DNA of 64,000 nt from Pandoraea norimbergensis (GCF_001465545.3 NZ_CP013480.3:4836001-4900000), one strand, 5' to 3'. Positions 16,285-24,602 are shown, counted from the first letter of the stretch. Notes: generated by a model from the letters alone, not told the origin. Made by a program: numbers and translations.

Positions 16285-17616
16285 ATGCCCGCTCACCTCG
16301 CTGTAGCGAACGCCCCCGCTCGACCTGTCGGATCGCTTGGCCCCCTCGGCAACCTAGGAACACTTGGCACAGTCGCCCCCCTCGGTACGTCCGCCGCCTT
16401 CAGCAACGTCGCAGCACTCGCCCCCCTCGCACACCCCGCCATGGCGCCCGCACCTGCCACGGCGGCCCAGCGCCAGATGCGCCCCGATTACCTCGCCATC
16501 GACGACCTCAGCGGCACCGACGCCCGCATGCGCGATCTGCTCGCGCGCGGCAAACGCTTCGTCGATCGCGGACTGCCGGTACTGATTCTCGGTGAGACCG
16601 GAACGGGTAAAGAGTTTCTCGCCCGTGCACTGCACGCGTACAGCGAACGGCGCGCACAAGCGTTCGTCGCGATCAACACGGCATCGATTCCCGAACATCT
16701 GGTCGAGAGCGAACTGTTTGGCTACCAACGCGGGGCGTTCTCGGGCGCGTTGCCCGGTGGCATGAAGGGCAAACTGCAACAAGCGGACGGCGGCACGCTC
16801 TTTCTCGATGAAATCGGCGATATGCCCTACGCCCTGCAAACGCGATTGTTGCGTGTGCTGTCGGAACGCGAAGTCACGCCGCTGGGCGCGAGCCGTGCCA
16901 TTCCGGTCGACGTGCAGTTGATTTGTGCGACCCATCAGGATCTCGCGAGTGCCGTGGCGCAAGGCAAGTTCCGCGAAGATTTGTATTACCGCGTCGCCGT
17001 GGGTGTGTTGACGCTCCCCACGCTGCACGAGCGCGACGATAAGCCCGAACTCATTGCCCGCATGCTCTGCGACGAGTGGCCCGGCACGCGCATGGATCAA
17101 GCCCTCGGACGTGTGTCGGCGGACGCCATGACGCGTCTGCTTTCGTATGCATGGCCCGGTAACTTGCGGCAGATGCGCGCGGCACTGCGCTATGCGTGCG
17201 CGGTGATGAATGGGAATGTGATGCGGGTGGACGATCTGCCGCCAGAGTTGGCGGCAGCGGCGATGGCGTCACGCCATTCGACCATGAGCGCACACGATTT
17301 GCCGTTGCGAGAGGCGGCTGTATTGCCGATGCCGATGACGGCTTCGATGTCGGCTGTCACGCGTGCGGCCTCCGCGCAGAGTGCGTCATCGAGCATCGCA
17401 GCGACGGCAACGATCGCCGCGACCGAGCACGATGCGCCTCGTATGCAGGAACGTGAACGCATCTTGCAGGCACTCGCGCAGCATCGCTGGAACATTTCTG
17501 CGGCGGCGCGCACGCTCGGTTTTTGCCGCGCATCGCTGTATCGCAAGCTCAAGCAACTGAGCATTCCGCATGTGCGCGATTGCGCCGACGCGCTGACGTC
17601 AGGCCATTACGCGTGA
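16285..17616 (+). CDS. sigma-54-dependent enhancer-binding protein without sensor domain
   Basis: A 443-residue activator of sigma-54 RNA polymerase. Residues about 1-68 are low-complexity (Gly-Leu-Gly and Ala-Pro rich) with no GAF, PAS or receiver domain. The AAA+ domain follows: Walker A GETGTGKE at 103-110, the sigma-54-contacting loop at 150-155 reading GAFSGA instead of GAFTGA, Walker B TLFLDE at 171-176, the arginine segment FREDLYYR, and WPGN at 290-293. The C-terminal Fis-type helix-turn-helix is at about 395-425 (HRWNISAAARTLGFCRASLYRKLK). The ATP-domain wording is AcoR-like. AAGGAGA precedes the ATG. It is the obvious candidate to act at the palindromes at 10937-11017, 5 kb away. 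Without a sensor it would be constitutive or controlled by a partner. Confidence 0.88.
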   Translation: MPAHLAVANAPARPVGSLGPLGNLGTLGTVAPLGTSAAFSNVAALAPLAHPAMAPAPATAAQRQMRPDYLAIDDLSGTDARMRDLLARGKRFVDRGLPVLILGETGTGKEFLARALHAYSERRAQAFVAINTASIPEHLVESELFGYQRGAFSGALPGGMKGKLQQADGGTLFLDEIGDMPYALQTRLLRVLSEREVTPLGASRAIPVDVQLICATHQDLASAVAQGKFREDLYYRVAVGVLTLPTLHERDDKPELIARMLCDEWPGTRMDQALGRVSADAMTRLLSYAWPGNLRQMRAALRYACAVMNGNVMRVDDLPPELAAAAMASRHSTMSAHDLPLREAAVLPMPMTASMSAVTRAASAQSASSSIAATATIAATEHDAPRMQERERILQALAQHRWNISAAARTLGFCRASLYRKLKQLSIPHVRDCADALTSGHYA

Positions 17617-17642
17617 CAAAAGCATGTGACGAAAATGCAGGC

Positions 17643-17718
17643 AAAAAAAAAGCGCGGCCGATGAGGCCGCGCCAAGGTTTGGAGACTTTTCACTCAACGC
17701 AAAAGTCTACTTCTCGCG
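17643..17718 (-). ncRNA. candidate small RNA upstream of the porin gene
   Basis: On the minus strand a TATACT -10 box (17730-17725) is followed by about 76 bases that fold into two hairpins. The first is AGACTTTT/AAAAGTCT (17708-17701 with 17690-17683). The second is GCGCGGCC/GGCCGCGC around TCATC (17672-17665 with 17659-17652), followed by nine U residues. This is the layout of a bacterial sRNA with an intrinsic terminator. No leftward protein gene lies to its right before the rightward porin gene, so the terminator is otherwise unexplained. The -35 match is poor. The GC stem might also serve weakly as terminator of the activator gene on the plus strand. Confidence 0.45.
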
Positions 17719-18515
17719 GAACGTAGTATAGGTGCGGCCCCGCGAAACATTCTCATCATTCGGCGCAATGATTTATTTGTCGACTCGCAATAGTCTGTAA
17801 AACCCCATAAACAAAGGGCTTTTTTGACGACGTGCGAAATCGCGCTCACATACATCTAGGAATTGTCGCATCACACGCGCTTGATTTGTCGCACTTGCGT
17901 GCTTCGATGACACGAGAATGACAGCGCGCTGTCGTGACCCCATCGGCGAACCAATTTGCCGCCGGTTTTTTCCGTCACGCGACACGCTCGACTGTCTGAT
18001 TTCTACCGGCCGAATATCGCGAATCGCTGAACGGCATCACGACTTCATTCTTGACGTCATTGCGTTCGATTTCAGTGCCATGCACCACTCGCGCAAGTCG
18101 ACACTTCGACATGAATTCGCAGCGCGGGAACCAATTCAAATCACGCGTGTCGCGCGCAAATCCAGTGCTGGCAACGCTTCGCAGCCGCCTCATCACCCCC
18201 GCCACACTGTGTCCCGAGCGCAACACACACCGCTTGCATTGCCATTTCTCGCCTAGGCTTAATCAAGCGAATCCCTTGCCACACAACGCTTTAGGACGCA
18301 TCGACGTGATTCTTTTCAGAAGTGAAATAGATTCTTGCGGATTCTGAAATAGGCGGGAGTGATGCCCACTCATACACTGCCCCCTGTCAGCAGAACAGTG
18401 CCGATACCTGATCGGGTCCGCGAATGACAAACCGTCACCTCGACATGTTCTGTTTCGCCGCGTTCTGTTTTCACGCGAATTCTGCGATTCGTGTCACGTT
18501 ACTGGAGCTTAAACC
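17719..18515. other. long intergenic region upstream of the porin gene
   Basis: About 800 bases, markedly more AT-rich than its surroundings, with no convincing gene; the short open frames lack ribosome sites and plausible protein sequence. A weak hairpin with a run of T (near 17799-17825) could end the activator transcript. A long AT-rich leader is usual for major porin genes and probably holds the porin promoter, but I cannot place a -35/-10 pair with confidence. Confidence 0.4.
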
Positions 18516-19679
18516 ATGAAAAAAACTCTTCTTGCCGCAGCCGTTGTCGGCGCGTTCTCGGCGACCGCCGCGCATGCTCAAAGCAGCGTCACGCTGTACG
18601 GCTTGATCGATGCTGGCGTTGCTTACACGAGCAACTCCACCACGTCGGCGGCTTCGGGTTCGAAGAACTTCCGCGCAACGAGCGGCCTGATCAACGGCAG
18701 CCGTTGGGGCCTGAAGGGCTCGGAAGACCTGGGTGGCGGTAACAAGGCCATCTTCGTATTGGAAAACGGTTTCTCGATCAACAACGGTCAGTCGGGCCAA
18801 AACGGCCGTATGTTCGGTCGTCAAGCCTTCGTCGGCCTGCAGAACGACAAGTTCGGCGCTGTGACGATCGGTCGTCAATACGACTCGCTGGTTGACTACC
18901 TGGCACCGCTGACCCTGAACGGTTCGTCGTTCGGCGGCACGATCGCTTCGCACCCGTACGATAACGACAACACGAACAACTCGTTCCGTGTGAACAACTC
19001 GGTCAAGTACTCGAGCGCCAACTACAACGGCCTGACCTTCGGCGGCCTGTATGGCTTCTCGAACAAGGCTGGCGACTTCGCCAACAACCGTGCATTCAGC
19101 GCCGGCGTGAACTACGCAAACGGCCCGCTGACGGTGGCTGCTGCTTACTTGGAACGCCAAGGCAATCCGGGTAACAACAACGGTTCGGGCGCTGTCGACA
19201 CGTCGAACGGCGGTGACTCGGTGTTCCAGTCGCAGAAGCAACGCGTCTGGGGTATCGGTGGTAACTACGCCTTCGGCCCGGCTACGGTCGGCCTGGTGTA
19301 CACCCACACGCAACTGCAAGGTCTGTCGGGCCTGAACTACAACAGCACGGCTGTGTCGTTCAACAACGACGGTCTGAAGTTCGACAACTTCGAAATCAAC
19401 GGTCGCTACATGCTGACCCCGGCAGTCTCGCTGTCGGCCGCGTACACGTACACGATGGCCAAGCAAGATTCGACGGATCAGAAGCCGAAGTTCCACACCG
19501 TTACGCTGCAAGCTGACTACCGTCTGTCGAAGCGCACCGACGTGTACCTGACCGGTTCGTACCAACACATCTCCGACAACGAAGGCACGGGCTTGCAAGC
19601 TGGTGTCGGCGCTGCCGGCGGTATGTCGTCGACCAGCTCGCAAACTGTTGTGGGCACGGGCATCCGTCACCGCTTCTAA
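18516..19679 (+). CDS. outer-membrane porin (Gram-negative porin, OmpC-like)
   Basis: A 387-residue trimeric-porin-type protein. The signal peptide MKKTLLAAAVVGAFSATAAHA is cleaved before QSSVTLYGLIDAGV. The RWGLKGSEDLGGGNKAIFVLENGF motif, the GRQAFVGL strand, the loop containing GRQYDSLVDY, and the terminal IRHRF with a C-terminal Phe (the Bam recognition signal) are all present. GGAG lies nine bases before the ATG. Codon use is visibly biased toward GCT, CGT, GGT and AAC compared with neighbours, as in highly expressed genes. It forms a non-specific channel in the outer membrane and ends at a strong terminator. Confidence 0.95.
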   Translation: MKKTLLAAAVVGAFSATAAHAQSSVTLYGLIDAGVAYTSNSTTSAASGSKNFRATSGLINGSRWGLKGSEDLGGGNKAIFVLENGFSINNGQSGQNGRMFGRQAFVGLQNDKFGAVTIGRQYDSLVDYLAPLTLNGSSFGGTIASHPYDNDNTNNSFRVNNSVKYSSANYNGLTFGGLYGFSNKAGDFANNRAFSAGVNYANGPLTVAAAYLERQGNPGNNNGSGAVDTSNGGDSVFQSQKQRVWGIGGNYAFGPATVGLVYTHTQLQGLSGLNYNSTAVSFNNDGLKFDNFEINGRYMLTPAVSLSAAYTYTMAKQDSTDQKPKFHTVTLQADYRLSKRTDVYLTGSYQHISDNEGTGLQAGVGAAGGMSSTSSQTVVGTGIRHRF

Positions 19680-19727
19680 TCGACGCGGACAGAGCGCTGC
19701 CGGCAGTATCGCAGTGCTCTCGACATG

Positions 19728-19755
19728 AAAAAGGGCAGCCTCGGCTGCCCTTTTT
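19728..19755 (+). terminator. intrinsic terminator of the porin gene
   Basis: AAAAAGGGCAGCC-TC-GGCTGCCCTTTTT: GGGCAGCC (19733-19740) pairs with GGCTGCCC (19743-19750). The flanking A and T runs make it bidirectional, serving also the convergent amidotransferase gene. Confidence 0.9.
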
Positions 19756-19806
19756 CTATTGCGGCACTGATGGGGATTCAGTGCGATTCAGTGCATTAGC
19801 AAAGCA

Positions 19807-21387
19807 TCAGAAGCGCGTCTCACGCGCGGCACGCAGGAAGTTATCGAGCACCGGCGTGCAATCCAAAAACTCCGGACCACCCGCGCGGTGAAACTCCGGG
19901 TGCCATTGCAGGCCCATCACGAACGGCGCCTTGCGATAGCGAATGGCCTCCACCACGCCATCTTCCGCACACATCGCTTCCACACTCAGATCGCGCCCCA
20001 GCGTCTTCACCGACTGGTGGTGAATCGAATTCACGATGGGCACATCGACCGGGCCGAGCATTTGCGCCAGCGATGAGCCTTCGGGGAAGGTCAACGTGTG
20101 GCGATTGTGCTCGTACGTTTCCGTCACGTGAGGAATCGCTTCCGGCAAATCGGTGGCGATGTCCTGATGCAAGGTGCCGCCGAACGCCACGTTGATCAGT
20201 TGGCAGCCACGGCAGACGCCGAGAATCGGCTTTCCTTGCTCGACAAACTCGTGCAGCAGTTCCAGTTCGTACATGTCGCGCATACGGTCGCCCTGCCATT
20301 CGTGGCGCGTAGCGACTTCCGAATACGTGAGCGGCGCAACGTCCGCCCCGCCCTGCAACACCAGACCGTCAAGATGCTTGGCGTAATCGTGCAGGCGGAT
20401 ATGGCTCGGGTGAAGCTGGCCTTGCGTATCGACCGTCGGAATCATGAACACCAGCACGTCGCGCGACATCACCCAGTGCGCGATCGATTCTTCGAGGTAT
20501 TGCAGCGTTTTGCTGCGCAGGCCCTTGTTGCCGGGCTCCGGATGGAAGATCCGCGCGGAAATGCCGATCTTCAATGTGCGCTGCGTGATGCGCTGACCGG
20601 CGCGGTCGTACCACGCGCGAAAACGTGCGCCCATGATGCGTCGCAAGACCGACCACGGCGAATCGCCCGCTTGCAGGTAAGACGGCGCACCGCCCATCGA
20701 TGCAGGGCTGCCGGGGCGCGGCGCGCTGCCGCCAAACGCGGGTTGATGGGGCGGTTCGCCGCCGCCTGAGCCACCTGAGCCGCCTGAAACACCTGAGCCA
20801 CCTGAGCCGCCTGAGTCGCCTGAACCTCCTGAGGCACCCGCACCGCCCGCACCGCCCGACGAGGCAGACGTCGCACCAGTGCCGGTACCGATGGTCCCGC
20901 CAGCGCTGCCCACACCGGCGGCCTTGACGTCTTCGCGCGACGCGGCAACCGGCGCACCGATCGGATTGCGATCGGATGCCACTTCAGCAATCGGCTGCTG
21001 GCCGGCGGCAGGCGCCGCAGGGGTTGTCGGCGGCGTAGTCTGCGTGGCGGCAGGTGTTACGGCCACGCTAGCTGTCGTGGCCGGCGGCGATGGCGGTTCG
21101 GCCCGCGCATCGGCAGAGGCGCCCGGCTCCGATTGATGCACCGGACGGGTCAGCGTGTCGGGGTTGGGTGGCATGTCGGCAGAACCTTCTGCCGTGCCGC
21201 CCACCGGTTTGCCGGTCGCACGCGGCGAGGCCGGTGTCGCACCTTCAACGTACTCGGTGGAGGTCGTCGAGGCGCTCGATGAGGTTTCCGGGGTGGCGGG
21301 TGTTGCGGGTTTGGCTGCGCTCTTGTTCGCGTCGAGCTCGGGCTTGGGGGGCTGTTGCGGCGATTTCGGATCTTGAGCGTCGGTCAT
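19807..21387 (-). CDS. class I glutamine amidotransferase (peptidase C26) with long disordered N-terminus
   Basis: A 526-residue protein. About the last 255 residues are a gamma-glutamyl-GABA hydrolase-like class I amidotransferase: IGISARIF, GLVLQGGADVAP, the nucleophile Cys in ILGVCRGCQLINVAFGG, VNSIHHQSV, and the His-Glu pair in GLQWHPEF. PuuD-type enzymes of this fold hydrolyse gamma-glutamyl-GABA, and the normal length is about 250. The first 270 residues are an extra, low-complexity Pro/Ala/Thr/Ser-rich segment ending in Gly-Ser-Gly repeats, with no signal peptide or membrane helix seen. The GSG part is encoded by a nine-base tandem repeat at 20761-20832. The start is the first ATG of the frame; a shorter protein starting near MGGAPSYLQ or MGARFRAWY is conceivable. 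Confidence 0.85.
   Translation of the reverse strand: MTDAQDPKSPQQPPKPELDANKSAAKPATPATPETSSSASTTSTEYVEGATPASPRATGKPVGGTAEGSADMPPNPDTLTRPVHQSEPGASADARAEPPSPPATTASVAVTPAATQTTPPTTPAAPAAGQQPIAEVASDRNPIGAPVAASREDVKAAGVGSAGGTIGTGTGATSASSGGAGGAGASGGSGDSGGSGGSGVSGGSGGSGGGEPPHQPAFGGSAPRPGSPASMGGAPSYLQAGDSPWSVLRRIMGARFRAWYDRAGQRITQRTLKIGISARIFHPEPGNKGLRSKTLQYLEESIAHWVMSRDVLVFMIPTVDTQGQLHPSHIRLHDYAKHLDGLVLQGGADVAPLTYSEVATRHEWQGDRMRDMYELELLHEFVEQGKPILGVCRGCQLINVAFGGTLHQDIATDLPEAIPHVTETYEHNRHTLTFPEGSSLAQMLGPVDVPIVNSIHHQSVKTLGRDLSVEAMCAEDGVVEAIRYRKAPFVMGLQWHPEFHRAGGPEFLDCTPVLDNFLRAARETRF
20761..20832. repeat. nine-base tandem repeat, eight units
   Basis: Eight imperfect units of GCCGCCTGA lie in frame inside the amidotransferase gene and encode Ser-Gly-Gly-like triplets on the minus strand. 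Variation is mainly in the first three bases and at position four. Units are a multiple of three, so copy-number change would keep the frame. Confidence 0.8.
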
Positions 21388-21724
21388 AGTGGCGTTGGAT
21401 GCGTCCGCTAGGAGGGAAAAAAGGGGTAGACCACGGCGATTGGCAAATTATCCCGCCGCCCCTGTTACGCCGCAATCGCGAAAGCTGCCGTTTCCTCACT
21501 TGCCCGGCAGACACTACCGCGCGATGAAACCGTTGCGTTGCAGCGATGTCGAAGTCTTTTGTAACGCGTAGTGCGTGTCCATGCCTATCGGCAAGCCATG
21601 TCACTTGCGCGTATCATTCTCAATACTTTGAACGATGTTATACGACGTTTTAGACATTTGCGTCGGTTAAGCATGCCTTTCTGCATAACCACACTGTCTT
21701 GACGTTTGTTTTGGGAGTCTGCAA
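21388..21724. other. divergent intergenic region
   Basis: This region of 337 bases between the amidotransferase and the DUF1232 gene shows no gene. Its right half is AT-rich and presumably holds the promoter of the DUF1232 gene; GGGAG at 21713-21717 is that gene's ribosome site. Confidence 0.4.
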
Positions 21725-22006
21725 GTGAAACGTTTTCTGCGTCTGTGGCAAGTGGCGCGCCACGATTTCCGTATCCTTTGGCACGCCGTGCGCGACCCGC
21801 GCCGGCCGCGCTGGCTGCTGCCCGCCGTGGCGGCACTGGTCGTCTATCTGCTCAGCCCGTTCGACCTGATTCCCGACTTTGTGCCGGTTTTTGGCCTGCT
21901 CGACGACGTGGTGATCATCGGCATGGTGGTGCACTGGCTGGTCGGGCGCCTGCCCGTCGACGTACGCGAGGACGCCCGCGCGCATATCTTCACGCAACGC
22001 GCCTGA
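21725..22006 (+). CDS. DUF1232 (YkvA-like) small membrane protein
   Basis: A 93-residue protein containing the DUF1232 core: RWLLPAVAALVVYLLSPFDLIPDFVPVFGLLDDVVIIGMVV, with one or two hydrophobic segments and the characteristic SPxDLIPDxxPxxGxLDD motif. The molecular function of this family is unknown. The start codon is GTG, with GGGAG seven bases upstream. It stands alone between a divergent and a convergent gene and ends at a bidirectional terminator. Confidence 0.88.
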   Translation: MKRFLRLWQVARHDFRILWHAVRDPRRPRWLLPAVAALVVYLLSPFDLIPDFVPVFGLLDDVVIIGMVVHWLVGRLPVDVREDARAHIFTQRA

Positions 22007-22040
22007 ACGGCGGCTGCGGCGGCGACACCAACGCCACCGA

Positions 22041-22070
22041 AAAAGGGACGCCAGTGGCGTCCCTTTTCTT
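22041..22070. terminator. bidirectional intrinsic terminator
   Basis: GGGACGCC (22045-22052) pairs with GGCGTCCC (22056-22063) around AGT, with an A-run before and TTTTCTTTTC after. It serves the DUF1232 gene and the convergent quinone reductase operon. Confidence 0.9.
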
Positions 22071-22096
22071 TTCTGCACGAAGGCCGGAGGCCCCGA

Positions 22097-23071
22097 TTAC
22101 GGCATCAGCAGCGTCGAGCCCGTCGTCTTGCGCGCTTCGAGATCACGATGCGCCTGAGCGACGTCAGCCAGCGCATAACGCTGATTGACTTCGATCTTCA
22201 CGGTGCCCTTGGCGACTACATCGAACAACTCGTTGGCCGTCGCTTCCAGATCTGCACGCTTGGCCGTGTAGTTGAACAAGGTCGGACGCGTGAAGAAGAG
22301 CGAGCCGCGCGAGACCAGATCGGCCGTGCTGATCTGCGTCACCGGGCCCGAGGCATTCCCGAAGTTCACCATCGTGCCAAGCGGACGCAGACAGTCGAGC
22401 GAACCGATGAAAGTGTCTTTGCCGATCGAGTCGTACACCACCGGCACGCCTTCGCCGCCCGTGATGTCCTTCACGCGCTCGACAAAGTTCTCGCGCGTGT
22501 AGACGATCGGGTGATCGCAGCCGTGCTGACGTACCAGCGCGGCCTTCTCGTCGGAGCCGACCGTGCCGATGACCGTTGCGCCGAGCGCCTTGGCCCACTG
22601 GCACACAATCAGCCCCACGCCGCCGGCGGCCGCATGAATCAGGATCGTGTCGCCCGCTTTCACCGGATACGTGCGACGCAGCAGGTATTGCGCCGTCATG
22701 CCTTGCAGCATCATGGCGGCGGCCTGATCGTCGGTGATGGCGTCGGGCAGACGCACGAGCGGTGCGGCCGGCATCACACGCGCCTGCGAGTAAGCACCGC
22801 ACGGGCGGCTGGCGTACGCCACACGGTCGCCCGGCTTCACGTGGGTGACGCCTTCGCCCACGGCTTCGACCACGCCAGAGGCTTCCATGCCAAGACCGGC
22901 GGGCAGCGGCTGCGGATACAGACCGGTGCGGAAATACACGTCGATGTAGTTCAACCCGACCGCGTTGTGACGCACGCGCGCCTCACCCGGGCCCGGCTCG
23001 CCGACTTGCACGTCCACGTACTGCATCACTTCCGGACCGCCATTCGTTTCGATGCGGATCGCTTTTGTCAT
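22097..23071 (-). CDS. qorA: NADPH:quinone oxidoreductase (QOR/zeta-crystallin family)
   Basis: A 324-residue MDR-superfamily enzyme of the QorA type. It begins MTKAIRIETNGGPEVMQYVDV and contains RVRHNAVGLNYIDVYFRTGLYP, GMEASGVVEAVG, the NADPH-binding AAAGGVGLIVCQWAKALGATVIGT, and YDSIGKDTFIGSLDCLRPLG. The catalytic zinc ligands of alcohol dehydrogenases are absent, as expected. It reduces quinones or related enals with NADPH in the cytoplasm. AAGGAG precedes the start. It is last in a leftward group with mgsA (65 bases) and an SDR gene; carbonyl stress handling is a reasonable common theme but is inference. Confidence 0.93.
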   Translation of the reverse strand: MTKAIRIETNGGPEVMQYVDVQVGEPGPGEARVRHNAVGLNYIDVYFRTGLYPQPLPAGLGMEASGVVEAVGEGVTHVKPGDRVAYASRPCGAYSQARVMPAAPLVRLPDAITDDQAAAMMLQGMTAQYLLRRTYPVKAGDTILIHAAAGGVGLIVCQWAKALGATVIGTVGSDEKAALVRQHGCDHPIVYTRENFVERVKDITGGEGVPVVYDSIGKDTFIGSLDCLRPLGTMVNFGNASGPVTQISTADLVSRGSLFFTRPTLFNYTAKRADLEATANELFDVVAKGTVKIEVNQRYALADVAQAHRDLEARKTTGSTLLMP

Positions 23072-23136
23072 CCTCGCTCCTTGATGATTCGGGGGTTTTT
23101 TCTGGGGATATCGGTTGCCTGCCGAGCGCCTGACGA

Positions 23137-23568
23137 TCAGGTCGCCAGCGCCTTCGGCTGGGCCGCAAGACGAATGATCAACTGCTCCAGCAGCAAGCGC
23201 GCTGTCGAGCTATTGGTCGCGCACGGCACGTTATGCACGTCGCAGGCGCGCACGAGCGCATTGATATCGGGTTCGTGCGGCTGGGGCGTCATCGGATCGC
23301 GCAGAAACAGCACCATGTCGATGCGGCCTTCGGCCAGTTGGGCGCCGATTTGCAGGTCGCCGCCATGCGGGCCGGAGAGCTTGCGCTCCACGTCGAGGCC
23401 CAGCTCCGTGGCGATGCGCCCGCCCGTGGTGCCGGTGGCGACGAGGTCGCACTGGCGCAGCACGTCCACGTAGTCGCGCGCGACGGCCAGAATTTCATCT
23501 TTCTTCTTGTCGTGCGCGATGAGGGCGATGCGCACCTTCGGGGCGCTCGTGACGGTGGTTACAGTCAT
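23137..23568 (-). CDS. mgsA: methylglyoxal synthase
   Basis: A 143-residue enzyme converting dihydroxyacetone phosphate to methylglyoxal and phosphate, a glycolytic bypass relieving sugar-phosphate stress. Signatures are [20 protein letters not shown], the phosphate-binding TGTTGGRI, the catalytic Asp in [17 protein letters not shown], and [29 protein letters not shown]. The length fits MgsA (about 150). It lies 30 bases after an SDR gene and 65 bases before qorA on the same strand. A product as toxic as methylglyoxal encoded between two carbonyl/quinone oxidoreductases is suggestive. Confidence 0.95.
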   Translation of the reverse strand: MTVTTVTSAPKVRIALIAHDKKKDEILAVARDYVDVLRQCDLVATGTTGGRIATELGLDVERKLSGPHGGDLQIGAQLAEGRIDMVLFLRDPMTPQPHEPDINALVRACDVHNVPCATNSSTARLLLEQLIIRLAAQPKALAT

Positions 23569-23598
23569 GTGGGAAGTCTCTGCCTAGAAAGTGCCGGC

Positions 23599-24378
23599 CT
23601 AGAAAGTACCGGGATAAGCGCCGCCGTCGATCAACACGTTTTGCCCGGTGATGTACCCGGCCTGCGCGCTGCAAAGGAACGCGCACGTCGCGCCGAATTC
23701 GTCCGGCTGGCCGAAGCGGCGCGCGGGAATCGCGGCGGCACGCTTGGCACGGGCTTCGTCGACCGACTGGCCGCTCTTGTCCGCCCACGCTTTCATCGTG
23801 CCGGCCAGACGGTCGGTGTCGAACGCCCCCGGCAGCAGATTGTTGATCGTGACGTTATGGGCGACGGTCGTGCGCGACAGGCCGGCCACAAAGCCCGTCA
23901 GGCCCGAGCGGGCACCGTTCGAGAGGCCCAGAATGTCGATCGGCGCCTTCACGGCCGACGACGTGATGTTCACGATGCGGCCAAAACGGCGGCCGATCAT
24001 GCCGTCGACGGTCGCCTTGATCAGTTCGATCGGGGTGAGCATGTTGGCGTCGAGCGCGCGAATCCAGTCGTCGCGTTGCCATTCCCGAAAATCGCCCGGC
24101 GGCGGGCCGCCCGCGTTGGTCACGAGAATGTCGGGTTGCGCACACGCGGCGAGCGCCTGTGCACGGCCTTCCGGCGTCGTGATGTCGCAGGCGACGGCGG
24201 TCACCTTCACGCCCGTCGAGGCGCGGATCGCATCCGCCGCTTCATTGAGTGCCGCCGCCGTGCGCGCGACGATCACCACGTCGGCACCCGCTTCGGCCAG
24301 CGCCTGAGCGCAAGCGCGCCCCAGTCCCTTGCTCGCACCGCACACCAGCGCCGTGCGGCCCTTGATTCCCAGATCCAT
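23599..24378 (-). CDS. SDR-family oxidoreductase lacking the usual Tyr-Lys pair
   Basis: A 259-residue short-chain dehydrogenase fold: GASKGLGRACA at the cofactor loop, VIVAR after the second strand, NAGG, and the PGxFDTD and GQNVLIDGGAY tail typical of FabG-like proteins. In the catalytic stretch ITSSAVKAPIDILGLSNGARSGL the usual YxxxK aligns with SNGAR, so both Tyr and Lys are absent; the Ser is kept. The protein may be inactive or use other residues. It is first in the leftward group with mgsA and qorA. Sequences with this NGARSGLTGF motif are usually annotated as 3-oxoacyl-ACP reductase, which I would not rely on. Confidence 0.82.
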   Translation of the reverse strand: MDLGIKGRTALVCGASKGLGRACAQALAEAGADVVIVARTAAALNEAADAIRASTGVKVTAVACDITTPEGRAQALAACAQPDILVTNAGGPPPGDFREWQRDDWIRALDANMLTPIELIKATVDGMIGRRFGRIVNITSSAVKAPIDILGLSNGARSGLTGFVAGLSRTTVAHNVTINNLLPGAFDTDRLAGTMKAWADKSGQSVDEARAKRAAAIPARRFGQPDEFGATCAFLCSAQAGYITGQNVLIDGGAYPGTF

Positions 24379-24553
24379 GGTTCAACCTTCCAAGTCAGTC
24401 GAGAATTCGTGGAAATACGGCCCTGTGAGCCGTCTTGCAGCGATTCTAAGGGAATCGGGAGATAGCCGCTGACGCGCGGCGTGATGGGCGGCGTGATGGG
24501 CCGCATTTTGGGCGCGCGGTGTCGAAAGCCGGACCGCCGTAGCCGGCATCGGC

Positions 24554-24559
24554 TAAAAT
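24554..24559 (+). promoter_or_regulatory. candidate -10 box upstream of upp
   Basis: TAAAAT is followed by exactly seven bases and an ATG at 24567 that is in frame with upp. Initiation at that ATG would give a leaderless message and 12 extra residues. No -35 box was recognised. Confidence 0.4.
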
Positions 24560-24602
24560 CGCGGCCATGCGGGCCACACCGGCCCTGCCTCAGAATGCTG
24601 CC

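Noticed and set aside
17864..17893. Two TGTCGCA half-sites in the same orientation downstream of the sigma-54 activator gene
   Set aside because: They match half of the palindrome at 10937-11017 but have no partner arm and no -24/-12 promoter near; seven-base matches are expected by chance in this composition.
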